A DNA stretch of 19,961 nucleotides from Stenotrophomonas raiganjensis (SeqCode) (GTDB taxonomy: Bacteria; Pseudomonadota; Gammaproteobacteria; Xanthomonadales; Xanthomonadaceae): assembly GCF_030658505.1 (NCBI RefSeq), contig NZ_JAUTXR010000157.1:1-19961 (forward strand), written 5' to 3'. Every line of letters starts with the position of its first letter. The first letter of the stretch is position 1. Shown here one piece after another: positions 13,881-19,961 of the stretch. The position numbers and the translations under genes are program-made. The notes below the pieces were generated by a model. That model saw only the letters and a program-made list of their open reading frames with translations. It ran no database searches and was not told the DNA's origin.

Positions 13881-15329
13881 TCAGGGTTTGGCTGGCGCCG
13901 GTGCAGGCTTTGCTTCCGGCTTTGCTTCCGGCTTCGGTTCTGCCTTGGCATCCGGCTTCACCGCAGCGGCCTTCGCGGCCTTGGCCGCATCCGCTTTTGC
14001 CGCTTCGGCCTTCAAGCGTGCAGCCACCGAACCCGGGTTCTTCAGCTCGGCCAGCGCGTCGTTGATCGGGCCATCTCCCGGCAGCACCGCACCGGCGTGG
14101 TAGCCCTCGGTGCCTTCGTCATCGCCGCGCAGATGGCCCGGCAGTGTCGCTTCGCTGTAATCGCTCAGGCTGGCCGGCAGGGCATCCTCGGCCGGCGTGG
14201 CGGAGGGCTTCAGTTCGACATCCGGCACGATGCCGGTGGCCTGGATCGACTTGCCGCTGGGCGTGTAGTAGCGCGCGGTGGTCAGCTTCACCGAATCGCC
14301 GTTGTCCAGCGGCAGCACGGTCTGCACCGAGCCCTTGCCGAAGGTGCGGCTGCCCACCACGCGGGCGCGCTTGTTGTCGCGCAGCGCGCCGGCCAGCACT
14401 TCCGAGGCGCTGGCCGAACCGGCATCGGCCAGCACCACCACCGGTGCGCCCTTCAGCAGGTCGCCCGGGGTCGCGTCGAATCGGGCATCGCTGATGCTGA
14501 TGCGGCCACGGGTGCTGACGATATTGCCCTTGTCGAGCAGATCGTCGGCCACCTGCACCGCAGCAGTCAGCAGGCCACCCGGGTTGCTGCGCAGATCCAG
14601 CACCAGCCCCTTGAGCTGGCCACCGGACTGCTTCTGCAATTGCTGCACGTGCTTCTGGAAGTCAGAGCCGGTGTCGGCCTGGAAGGTGCTCAGGCGGATG
14701 TAGCCATAGCCCGGCTCCAGCAGGCGGCTGCGCACGCTGGTCACGCGGATGGTCTGGCGGGTGAGGCTGACATCGAACGGCTTCGGCTTGCCGTCGCGCA
14801 CGATGGTCAGCACCACCTTGCTGCCGGCCGGGCCACGCAGCGGTTCGCTGGCATCGATCGCGCTGATCGGCTTGCCGTCGATGGCGATGATCAGGTCGCC
14901 GGCGAGGATGCCGGCCTTGGCCGCCGGCGTGTCGTCGATCGGCGAAATCACCTTCATGCTGGCGTTGTCCGGCTGCTGCTGCAGCTCCACGCCGATACCG
15001 TCGTAGGCGCCGTTGGCCTGCTCGTCGAAGGCCTGCGCATCTTCCTTGTTGAAATAGGTACTGTGCGGATCGAGGTCGAGCAGCAGGCCGCGCACCGCCG
15101 CCTGCATCAGCTTCTTGTCATCGACCGGGTCGACATAGGCGGCACGCACCGCGTTGTACACGGCCACGAAGCGGCGGATTTCCTCCAGCGGCACCTTCGA
15201 GGTCACCGCCTCCTCGCTGTTCGCTGCCTGCCCACTGGTTTCCTGGCTCGGGGCGGGCGCGGTCTGCTGCGCCCAGGACAGCGCTGGCAACAGGGCCAGC
15301 AAGAGGGTGGCGGTACGGGCTGCGCGCAT
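13881..15329 (-). CDS. ctpA: Carboxy-terminal processing protease, S41 family
   Basis: Periplasmic S41 serine protease. Relatives in Pseudomonas and E. coli (CtpA, Prc) degrade peptidoglycan hydrolases and other envelope proteins. The 482-residue precursor has a signal peptide (cleavage near LSWAQ, about residue 20), an N-terminal helical domain, a PDZ domain (about 105-190, with GIGVELQQ and AGILAGDLIIAIDG), and the S41 core: LVLDLRSNPGGLL, the nucleophile Ser307 in GSASASE and the general base Lys332 in TFGKGSVQ, with the typical 25-residue spacing. The C-terminal 45 residues are an Ala/Lys/Pro-rich tail with KPEAKPEAKP repeats, absent from most homologues. AGGAG lies before the ATG at 15329. 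It is 108 bases downstream of envC on the same strand, matching the envC-ctpA order known in Pseudomonas. Confidence 0.95.
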   Translation of the reverse strand: MRAARTATLLLALLPALSWAQQTAPAPSQETSGQAANSEEAVTSKVPLEEIRRFVAVYNAVRAAYVDPVDDKKLMQAAVRGLLLDLDPHSTYFNKEDAQAFDEQANGAYDGIGVELQQQPDNASMKVISPIDDTPAAKAGILAGDLIIAIDGKPISAIDASEPLRGPAGSKVVLTIVRDGKPKPFDVSLTRQTIRVTSVRSRLLEPGYGYIRLSTFQADTGSDFQKHVQQLQKQSGGQLKGLVLDLRSNPGGLLTAAVQVADDLLDKGNIVSTRGRISISDARFDATPGDLLKGAPVVVLADAGSASASEVLAGALRDNKRARVVGSRTFGKGSVQTVLPLDNGDSVKLTTARYYTPSGKSIQATGIVPDVELKPSATPAEDALPASLSDYSEATLPGHLRGDDEGTEGYHAGAVLPGDGPINDALAELKNPGSVAARLKAEAAKADAAKAAKAAAVKPDAKAEPKPEAKPEAKPAPAPAKP

Positions 15330-15413
15330 GGATCACTCCTGTCGACGTTGGCATCGTGCCCAAGGCACATGCACCGATTATGCGCGAAGCACAGCTAAAT
15401 TCCCGTTGAATCC

Positions 15414-15432
15414 GGCCCGCATCCGGCGGGCC
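15414..15432. repeat. Short perfect hairpin between envC and ctpA
   Basis: GGCCCGC (15414-15420), ATCCG, GCGGGCC (15426-15432) begins 5 bases after the envC stop on the transcript. There is no T run after it, so it is not a clear terminator. It could stabilise the envC mRNA end or attenuate read-through into ctpA. Confidence 0.55.
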
Positions 15433-15437
15433 AAGAT

Positions 15438-16736
15438 TCAGCGCCGCTGCAGCCAGCTGTCCGGGTTGACCGGCTGCCCGCCACGGCGCAGCTCGAAGTA
15501 CAGCGCAGTGACGCCTTGGCCGCCGGAATTGCCGACCTTGGCCACTGCGTCGCCGCGGCTGACGCGTGCACCGGCGTCCTTCAGCAGGGTGTCGTTGTGC
15601 GCGTAGAGGCTCATGTAGCCGTTGCCGTGGTCGACGATCAGGATCATGCCGTAGCCGGTCATCCAGTCGGAGAACACCACGGTGCCATCGGCCACGGCCG
15701 TGACCGTGCTGCCGGCGGGCGCGCCGATCAGCACCCCGCTACTGGTGCGCCCATCGGGCAGCTTTCCGCCGTAGCGGGCCAACAGGTTGCCCGACAACGG
15801 CCAGCCCAGGCCGCCGACCTTCGGTGCAGGTGCAGAAGCCACCGCGGGTGGAACCTTGGTGGGCGGCGGCGGACGGCCCTGCGCGGCGGCCTGGCGTGCG
15901 GCGCGCTCGGCAGCGGCCTTCTCGGCGGCGGCCCGGCGTGCAGCGGCACGACGCTCGGCTTCGGCACGGGCAGCCGCTGCCCGCAGGTTGGCCAGCAGCG
16001 TTTCCAGCGCCTTGGCGTCCTGGCCCAGTGCCTGTTCCTTCTCGCGCTGGTCCTTGAAGCGTTCGTCCAGCGAGGCCACGGTCCTGGCACGATCCCGGCG
16101 GTCCGCTTCCAGCGCTGCGGCCTGCTGTCTCTGGTCCTGCTGCGCCCCCTGCAGCTTCTGCTTGCGCTCGGCGATCTGTGCCTGCAGCGCTTCAAGCTCC
16201 TTCAGGTCGGCGGTCAGCGTCGCGATGCGCTGCGCACGCTCGCGTTGCAGGTAGCGATGGTAGGCCAGGGCGCGGTTGGCATCGGCCACTGTGTCCTGCG
16301 ACAGCAGCAGCTTCAGCGGTGCATGGTTGCCCAGCTGGTAGGCCGCGCGAAGCAGGCCGGCCAGCTCGCGATGCTGTTGGGCCAGGTTGCTCTGCAGCGT
16401 GCTGCGGCGCTGCTCGGCTTCGGCAAGGGCGCGACCCTGCTCGCGCAGCGCGGCTTCCGTCTGCGCAAGGGCACGGCCGGTGCGGGCTACCTTCTCGTCG
16501 GCCTCGCGCAGTTGTTGCGAGGCCTGGCCGCGCTGGCCCTCGATCTGCCGTCGCTCCTGCGCCACGCCCTTCAGTTCGGTACGCAGTTTCTGCAGCTTGC
16601 GCTCGGTCTCGCGGGTGGTCTGCGCACCGCTGGGCAGCGGCAGGGCCAGCGCCAACGCCAGCCCCAGCAGCAGCCAGCGCCCGCCGCGGGCAGCGGCGAT
16701 GTGATGTCGGCGTGATGGGAAGACGTTGTCGCGCAA
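15438..16736 (-). CDS. envC: Murein hydrolase activator EnvC family protein
   Basis: EnvC proteins sit in the periplasm at the division site and activate amidases that split septal peptidoglycan. From the TTG at 16736 the product has 432 residues: a signal peptide (RRHHIAAARGGRW then LLLGLALALALPLPSGAQ), a long coiled coil rich in Gln, Arg and Ala (about 40-300), a Pro linker, and a C-terminal LytM/M23 domain (about 320-432). The LytM metal ligands are degenerate: the HxGxD position reads SSGVLIG and the last HxH reads LYFELRRGGQPVNP, as in E. coli EnvC, so it should be an activator and not a hydrolase. The start is uncertain. No ATG or GTG lies near the signal peptide; the ATG at 16817 would add 27 residues and nearly meet the divergent gene. 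TTG at 16736 has GGAAAG just upstream. Confidence 0.88.
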   Translation of the reverse strand: MRDNVFPSRRHHIAAARGGRWLLLGLALALALPLPSGAQTTRETERKLQKLRTELKGVAQERRQIEGQRGQASQQLREADEKVARTGRALAQTEAALREQGRALAEAEQRRSTLQSNLAQQHRELAGLLRAAYQLGNHAPLKLLLSQDTVADANRALAYHRYLQRERAQRIATLTADLKELEALQAQIAERKQKLQGAQQDQRQQAAALEADRRDRARTVASLDERFKDQREKEQALGQDAKALETLLANLRAAAARAEAERRAAARRAAAEKAAAERAARQAAAQGRPPPPTKVPPAVASAPAPKVGGLGWPLSGNLLARYGGKLPDGRTSSGVLIGAPAGSTVTAVADGTVVFSDWMTGYGMILIVDHGNGYMSLYAHNDTLLKDAGARVSRGDAVAKVGNSGGQGVTALYFELRRGGQPVNPDSWLQRR

Positions 16737-16830
16737 GGGCTTTCCAGTGACTTCAGGCAGTTGCAGGAGGTACCGGGGAATGGTGACATCTCCGCACGCG
16801 GCCTGCCAGCCGCACATCCATCGAGGTCCC

Positions 16831-17493
16831 ATGAAAACTCTTTCCATTCCGCTGTTGTTGGGCGTCCTGCTCGTTGCCGGCCCCGCCGGTGCCCAGGACA
16901 ACATCAGCAAGGTCAACGGCAGCATCAGCGCCGAGCCTGGCCAGCGCTACGGCAAGCTGGATACCGTCAACGGCGGTATCCGGGTTGGTGAAGGCGTCGA
17001 GACCGGCAGCATCGACACCGTCAACGGCGGGGTCAAGGTTGCCGATCGCGCGCGCACCGGCAAGATCGAAACGGTCAACGGCGGTGTACGCCTCGGCCGT
17101 GAGGTGATCGCGCGCGGCAGCGTCAGCACCGTCAACGGCAGCATCTTCACCGATCGCGGCAGCCAGATCGAAGGCGGCGTCGAAACCGTGAACGGTGGCA
17201 TCGGCCTGGTCGAAAGCCGCGTTGGCAAGGACGTGGAAACCGTCAACGGTGACATCACCGTTGGCATCGGCTCGCAGGTCAACGGCGGTGTGCACGTGCG
17301 CAAGCCGAACTTCAGCGTCTCGCTCACCGCCAGCCGCAAGCCGCGCGTGATCGTCGGCCCGAATGCCGTAGTCAACGGCCCCCTGCAGTTCGAACGCGAG
17401 GTGGTGCTTTACGTGCATCGCACCGCGCGCATCGGGCCGGTCACCGGCGCCGAACCGATCCCGTTCGACACCGAAACCGCCCCGGCGGACTGA
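16831..17493 (+). CDS. Secreted VNG-repeat protein, probable beta-solenoid
   Basis: A 220-residue protein that I cannot assign to a named gene. It has a clear signal peptide (KTLSIPLLLGVLLVAGPAGA, cleavage about residue 21). The rest is a tandem repeat: VNG occurs at residues 28, 46, 64, 82, 101, 120, 138 and 150, spaced 18-19 residues apart except for the last at 12, mostly as [ED]TVNGG[IV]. One strand-turn unit per 18 residues suggests a parallel beta-solenoid, resembling DUF4097-type putative adhesins and bactofilins. That relation is inference from pattern. A less repetitive C-terminal part (155-220) has one more VNG at 181 and a basic strand region. No cysteine is visible. The ATG at 16831 has GAGG at 6 bases. 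It is divergent from envC and 86 bases before the M28 peptidase gene on the same strand. Confidence 0.85.
   Translation: MKTLSIPLLLGVLLVAGPAGAQDNISKVNGSISAEPGQRYGKLDTVNGGIRVGEGVETGSIDTVNGGVKVADRARTGKIETVNGGVRLGREVIARGSVSTVNGSIFTDRGSQIEGGVETVNGGIGLVESRVGKDVETVNGDITVGIGSQVNGGVHVRKPNFSVSLTASRKPRVIVGPNAVVNGPLQFEREVVLYVHRTARIGPVTGAEPIPFDTETAPAD
16912..17286 (+). repeat. Tandem coding repeats (54-57 bp period) in the VNG protein
   Basis: The DNA core ACCGTCAACGGCGG or a close variant recurs every 54-57 bases (for example near 16965, 17019, 17127 and 17238), matching the VNG units. Units have diverged between the cores, so the array is old and maintained by selection on the core. Copy number could still vary between strains. 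Confidence 0.8.
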
Positions 17494-17579
17494 GCGCACC
17501 GCGCCCTCGGGTTCGGTGATACTCGCTGATACCGGCCGTGCACGACGTGCGGCCGCCCTTTGTTTTCCAGGAATCGACG

Positions 17580-19295
17580 ATGCCCCGCAAACTCCTCCTG
17601 TGCCTGGCCGCCGCGGCCGCGCTCAGTGCCTGCAAAGGCGAAGACACGCCGGCCACCGCACCGGCGTCAGCCACCGACACCGCTGCCGCGGAGCCGGCGG
17701 CTCATCAGTTCTCCCCCGAGATCAACGCCGGCGACTTCGCCGAGATGGTCAAGACCCTGGCCTCGGATGAATTCGAAGGCCGCGCGCCGGGCAGCAAGGG
17801 CGAGGAACTGACGGTCAACTACATCCGCGACCAGATGCAGCGCATCGGCCTGCAGCCGGGCAACGGTGACAGCTGGTTCCAGGACGTGCCGATGACCGAG
17901 ACCACGGCCGACGCATCGACCGTGCTGAAGATCACCCAGGGTGGCAAGACCACCGAGCTGAAGTTCGGTACCGACATGGTGGTCGGCACCCGTACCGGCC
18001 AGGCTGAGGTGAAAGTCGATGCCAGCGACCTGGTGTTCGTCGGCTATGGCGTCGACGCGCCGGAGCAGAAGTGGAACGACTACGCCGGCCAGGACTGGAA
18101 GGGCAAGACGGTCGTCATGTTCGTCAACGACCCGGGCTTCCATGTCGACGACGAGAAGCTGTTCGACGGCAAGCGCATGACCTACTACGGGCGCTGGACC
18201 TACAAGTTCGAGGAGGCCGCGCGCAAGGGCGCCGCTGCTGCACTGATCGTGCACGACACGGCCGGCGCATCCTACGGCTGGGACGTGGTGAAGAACTCCT
18301 GGGCGGGCCCGCAATACGACCTGCCGGCCAAGGATGACCCGGAAGCCCGCATTCCAGTGCAGGGCTGGCTGAGCGCCGAGGCGGCCAAGGCCCTGTTTGC
18401 CGGTGCTGGCCTGGACCTGGCGCAGGCCTACAAGGATGCCAGCAAGCGCGGCTTCAAGCCGGTGCCGCTGAAGGCCACCGCCGCGGTCGACCTGAAGAGC
18501 CAGATCGCGCAGAAGCAGTCGCGCAATGTGGTGGGCGTGCTGCCGGGCAGCAAGCGTGCCGACGAGGCCGTGCTGTACATGGCGCACTGGGACCACCTGG
18601 GCAAGCACGAGGGCGAGACCGGCGACAACATCTACAACGGTGCGGTCGACAACGCGACCGGCGTGGCCGGCATCCTTGAGGTGGCCGAAGCGATGGCCCA
18701 TCAGGAGCCGAAGCCGGAACGTTCGGTGGTGTTCCTGGCGGTGACCCTGGAAGAATCCGGCCTGCTGGGTTCGAAGTACTACGTCGCCCATCCGACCTTC
18801 CCGCTGGACAAGATCGCCGGCGTGATCAACATCGATGCGATGTCGGTGGCCGGCCGCGCCAAGGACGTGACCGTTACCGGCTTCGGCAGCTCGGAGCTGG
18901 AAGACATCCTGAAGCCGCTGGCGGCGGCCCAGGGCCGTACCCTGCACGGTGAGACCTCGGTGCAGAGCGGCTTCTACTTCCGTTCCGACCACTTCAACTT
19001 CGCCAAGGCCGGCGTGCCGGCCTTGTACGCCGATGGCGGCGAGGACCTGCGCGAGGGGGGTGTGGACGCCGGCCGCAAGGCTGCGGCCGACTACGGCGCC
19101 AACCGTTACCACGGCCCGAAGGACGAGTTCGACGCCGACACCTGGAAGCTGGACGGCACCGTCGAAGACCTGCAGCTGATGTACGGCGTCGGCAAGGAGC
19201 TGGCCGGTGGTGATCGTTGGCCGAACTGGTATGCAGGCAACCCGTTCAAGGCGGCCCGCGACGCGATGATGAAGGACAAGGCTTCGGCCAAGTAA
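17580..19295 (+). CDS. M28 family metallopeptidase lipoprotein with PA domain
   Basis: Zinc aminopeptidase-like enzyme predicted to act in the periplasm or at the outer membrane. The 571-residue precursor has a lipobox (LSAC, Cys18) and an Ala/Thr-rich linker, then an N-terminal strand of the catalytic fold. A protease-associated (PA) domain is inserted at about 140-290 (DLVFVGYGVDAPEQKWNDYAGQDWKGK split around the window). The M28 zinc-site residues follow in order: His336 and Asp338 (AHWDHLG), Asp357 (VDNATGVAG), Glu391/Glu392 (LEESGLLGSKYY), Asp419 (NIDAMS) and His511 (YHGPKDEFD). All ligands are intact, so it should be active. The ATG at 17580 has AGGAA upstream. It follows the VNG-repeat gene by 86 bases and ends at a strong terminator. 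Substrate specificity is not readable. Confidence 0.94.
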   Translation: MPRKLLLCLAAAAALSACKGEDTPATAPASATDTAAAEPAAHQFSPEINAGDFAEMVKTLASDEFEGRAPGSKGEELTVNYIRDQMQRIGLQPGNGDSWFQDVPMTETTADASTVLKITQGGKTTELKFGTDMVVGTRTGQAEVKVDASDLVFVGYGVDAPEQKWNDYAGQDWKGKTVVMFVNDPGFHVDDEKLFDGKRMTYYGRWTYKFEEAARKGAAAALIVHDTAGASYGWDVVKNSWAGPQYDLPAKDDPEARIPVQGWLSAEAAKALFAGAGLDLAQAYKDASKRGFKPVPLKATAAVDLKSQIAQKQSRNVVGVLPGSKRADEAVLYMAHWDHLGKHEGETGDNIYNGAVDNATGVAGILEVAEAMAHQEPKPERSVVFLAVTLEESGLLGSKYYVAHPTFPLDKIAGVINIDAMSVAGRAKDVTVTGFGSSELEDILKPLAAAQGRTLHGETSVQSGFYFRSDHFNFAKAGVPALYADGGEDLREGGVDAGRKAAADYGANRYHGPKDEFDADTWKLDGTVEDLQLMYGVGKELAGGDRWPNWYAGNPFKAARDAMMKDKASAK

Positions 19296-19333
19296 GGGCG
19301 AGCCCTGTCCGACGAGACATGCTTCAAGCCAGA

Positions 19334-19364
19334 GCGGCGCCCCACGGGGCGCCGCTTTTCTTTT
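19334..19364 (+). terminator. Rho-independent terminator of the M28 peptidase gene
   Basis: GCGGCGCCCC (19334-19343) pairs with GGGGCGCCGC (19346-19355), followed by TTTTCTTTT. It lies 38 bases after the stop codon. Confidence 0.92.
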
Positions 19365-19385
19365 GCGTGCCGTCGGCGGCTCTTC

Positions 19386-19550
19386 CACGGCTGGCGCGGA
19401 TCTACCCGTAGTGCCGGCCGCTGGCCGGCAATCGATTGGTAGCGGCCAACCTTGGTTGGCGCCATGCTTCCTCGCAGTGGGCCTCCACGCATGGCGTGGA
19501 TCTACCGGGCCATGTAATGCCATCGGGTTGCCGGCCCGCGGCCGGCCCGA
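19386..19550. repeat. Cluster of at least five REP/SMAG palindromes
   Basis: No gene is seen from 19296 to 19612. This stretch holds five stem-loops of different REP types. One is a degenerate element in reverse orientation (19386-19405). Back-to-back with it is GTAG plus TGCCGGCC-GCT-GGCCGGCA (19408-19430). GTAG plus a GCCAAC/GTTGGC stem follows (19439-19460). A reverse copy of the TCCACGC-ATG-GCGTGGA type ends in CTAC (19484-19505). The last is a GCCGGCC-CGC-GGCCGGC hairpin (19523-19550). The CTAC/GTAG ends of the first two face each other across two or three bases, the paired layout common for REP elements. Confidence 0.85.
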
Positions 19551-19569
19551 CCGGTATTTACTGCGCCCA

Positions 19570-19603
19570 AAGAAAATCCCCGCTGCTCTCGCAGCGGGGT
19601 TTT
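19570..19603 (-). terminator. Terminator after the downstream 5S rRNA gene
   Basis: On the minus strand, CCCCGCTGC, GAGA loop, GCAGCGGGG (19599-19578) is followed by ATTTTCTTT. It closes the ribosomal RNA operon. Confidence 0.9.
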
Positions 19604-19612
19604 GGGTGTAGA

Positions 19613-19727
19613 CCCTGGCGATGACCTACTCTCGCATGGCTTGAGCCACACTACCATCGGCGCAGCTGCGTTTCACTTCCGAGTTCGGGATGGGATCGGG
19701 TGGTTCCACAGCGCTAATTTCACCAGG
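19613..19727 (-). rRNA. rrf: 5S ribosomal RNA (second, downstream copy)
   Basis: Read on the minus strand, this about 115-base sequence has the 5S landmarks: a 5' end CCTGGTGAAATTAGCG that pairs with the 3' end CATCGCCAGGG (helix I), the conserved loop region CCGATCCCATCCCGAACTCG, and GATGGTAGTGTGGC with GAGAGTAGG towards the 3' end. It is identical over 101 bases to the partial copy at 19861-19961. Ends are estimated from helix I pairing and may be off by one or two bases. Confidence 0.95.
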
Positions 19728-19813
19728 GAGACGGTTGCAGCAGCGCTTGCAGCGCCAGCTTCGCGATCTTGCCCTTGGGGCGGAAGGCGTCCAGAAAAGC
19801 AATGCCTTCACTT

Positions 19814-19851
19814 AATAAGAAAAAACCCCGCTGCGAGAGCAGCGGGGTTTT
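19814..19851 (-). terminator. Terminator between the two 5S rRNA genes
   Basis: On the minus strand, CCCCGCTGC, TCTC loop, GCAGCGGGG (19847-19826) is followed by six T, C, then TTATT. The stem is identical to the one after the downstream 5S copy, but the four-base loop is in the opposite orientation (TCTC here, GAGA there). The downstream 5S would be made only by read-through of this signal or from its own promoter. Confidence 0.9.
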
Positions 19852-19860
19852 GGGTGTAAA

Positions 19861-19961
19861 CCCTGGCGATGACCTACTCTCGCATGGCTTGAGCCACACT
19901 ACCATCGGCGCAGCTGCGTTTCACTTCCGAGTTCGGGATGGGATCGGGTGGTTCCACAGCG
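19861..19961 (-). rRNA. rrf: 5S ribosomal RNA (first, upstream copy; 5' end outside the window)
   Basis: These 101 bases equal 19613-19713 exactly, so this is a second 5S gene lacking about 14 bases at its 5' end, which lies beyond the window. A 23S gene would be expected further upstream on the minus strand. The sequence probably stops here because repeated rRNA copies cannot be resolved by short reads. Confidence 0.93.

Noticed and set aside
16912..17286. Regular repeats considered as a CRISPR array
   Set aside because: The repeats are in frame, encode VNG units of one protein, and the intervals between cores are related coding sequence, not unique spacers.
17667..19523. A 618-codon minus-strand open frame opposite the M28 peptidase
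   Set aside because: It mirrors the third-codon GC bias of the peptidase gene and runs through the terminator and REP cluster.
19386..19550. Palindrome cluster considered as a non-coding RNA or attachment site
   Set aside because: Each stem matches the GTAG-type REP pattern found elsewhere in the window, and no integrase or tRNA is nearby.
19626..19905. Small minus-strand open frames across the 5S region
   Set aside because: They overlap the 5S rRNA genes and terminators and have no coding character.

Overview
The window looks like chromosomal DNA of a Stenotrophomonas species (S. maltophilia group; Xanthomonadaceae). This rests on the very GC-rich codon use, the gene content (PutA without a DNA-binding domain, NadR without a repressor domain, a DUF2244-ctaC-ctaD-orf-ctaG-ctaE oxidase cluster) and many short palindromes preceded by GTAG, the hallmark of the SMAG/REP elements of this genus. 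It is probably one whole draft contig. The left end is an 88-bp perfect fold-back that looks like an assembly artefact, and the right end stops inside a 5S rRNA gene, a typical repeat-induced break.

Layout. Positions 186-6013 hold an aa3-type cytochrome c oxidase locus, almost all on the minus strand: DUF2244, ctaC (subunit II), ctaD (subunit I), a 49-aa one-helix protein, ctaG (Cox11, CuB insertion), ctaE (subunit III) and SURF1 (haem a3 insertion). A small twin-helix DUF2909 gene lies on the opposite strand between ctaE and SURF1. Divergent from this cluster is putA (6288-9506), the bifunctional proline-to-glutamate oxidation enzyme, closed by a strong terminator. Converging on it is a two-gene nicotinamide riboside salvage operon, pnuC-nadR, whose genes overlap by 14 bases. 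Next comes a FadL-type outer-membrane transporter (11426-12853) with its own terminator and promoter region, then a rhomboid protease divergent from it.

Positions 13881-16736 carry ctpA and envC on the minus strand. Both act on peptidoglycan remodelling: EnvC activates amidases and CtpA-type proteases trim periplasmic hydrolases. Divergent from envC is an unnamed secreted protein made of about eight 'VNG' repeats, probably a beta-solenoid, followed by an M28 metallopeptidase lipoprotein. The right end (19334-19961) holds a terminator, a cluster of at least five REP palindromes, and two tandem 5S rRNA genes on the minus strand, each followed by its own terminator.

Most genes are core housekeeping functions. 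No phage, insertion sequence, CRISPR array or defence system is visible. The most unusual features are REP elements that intrude into gene boundaries (a start codon inside a REP hairpin in the oxidase operon; stop codons formed by the REP's GTAG), the VNG-repeat protein, the tandem 5S genes and the terminal fold-back.
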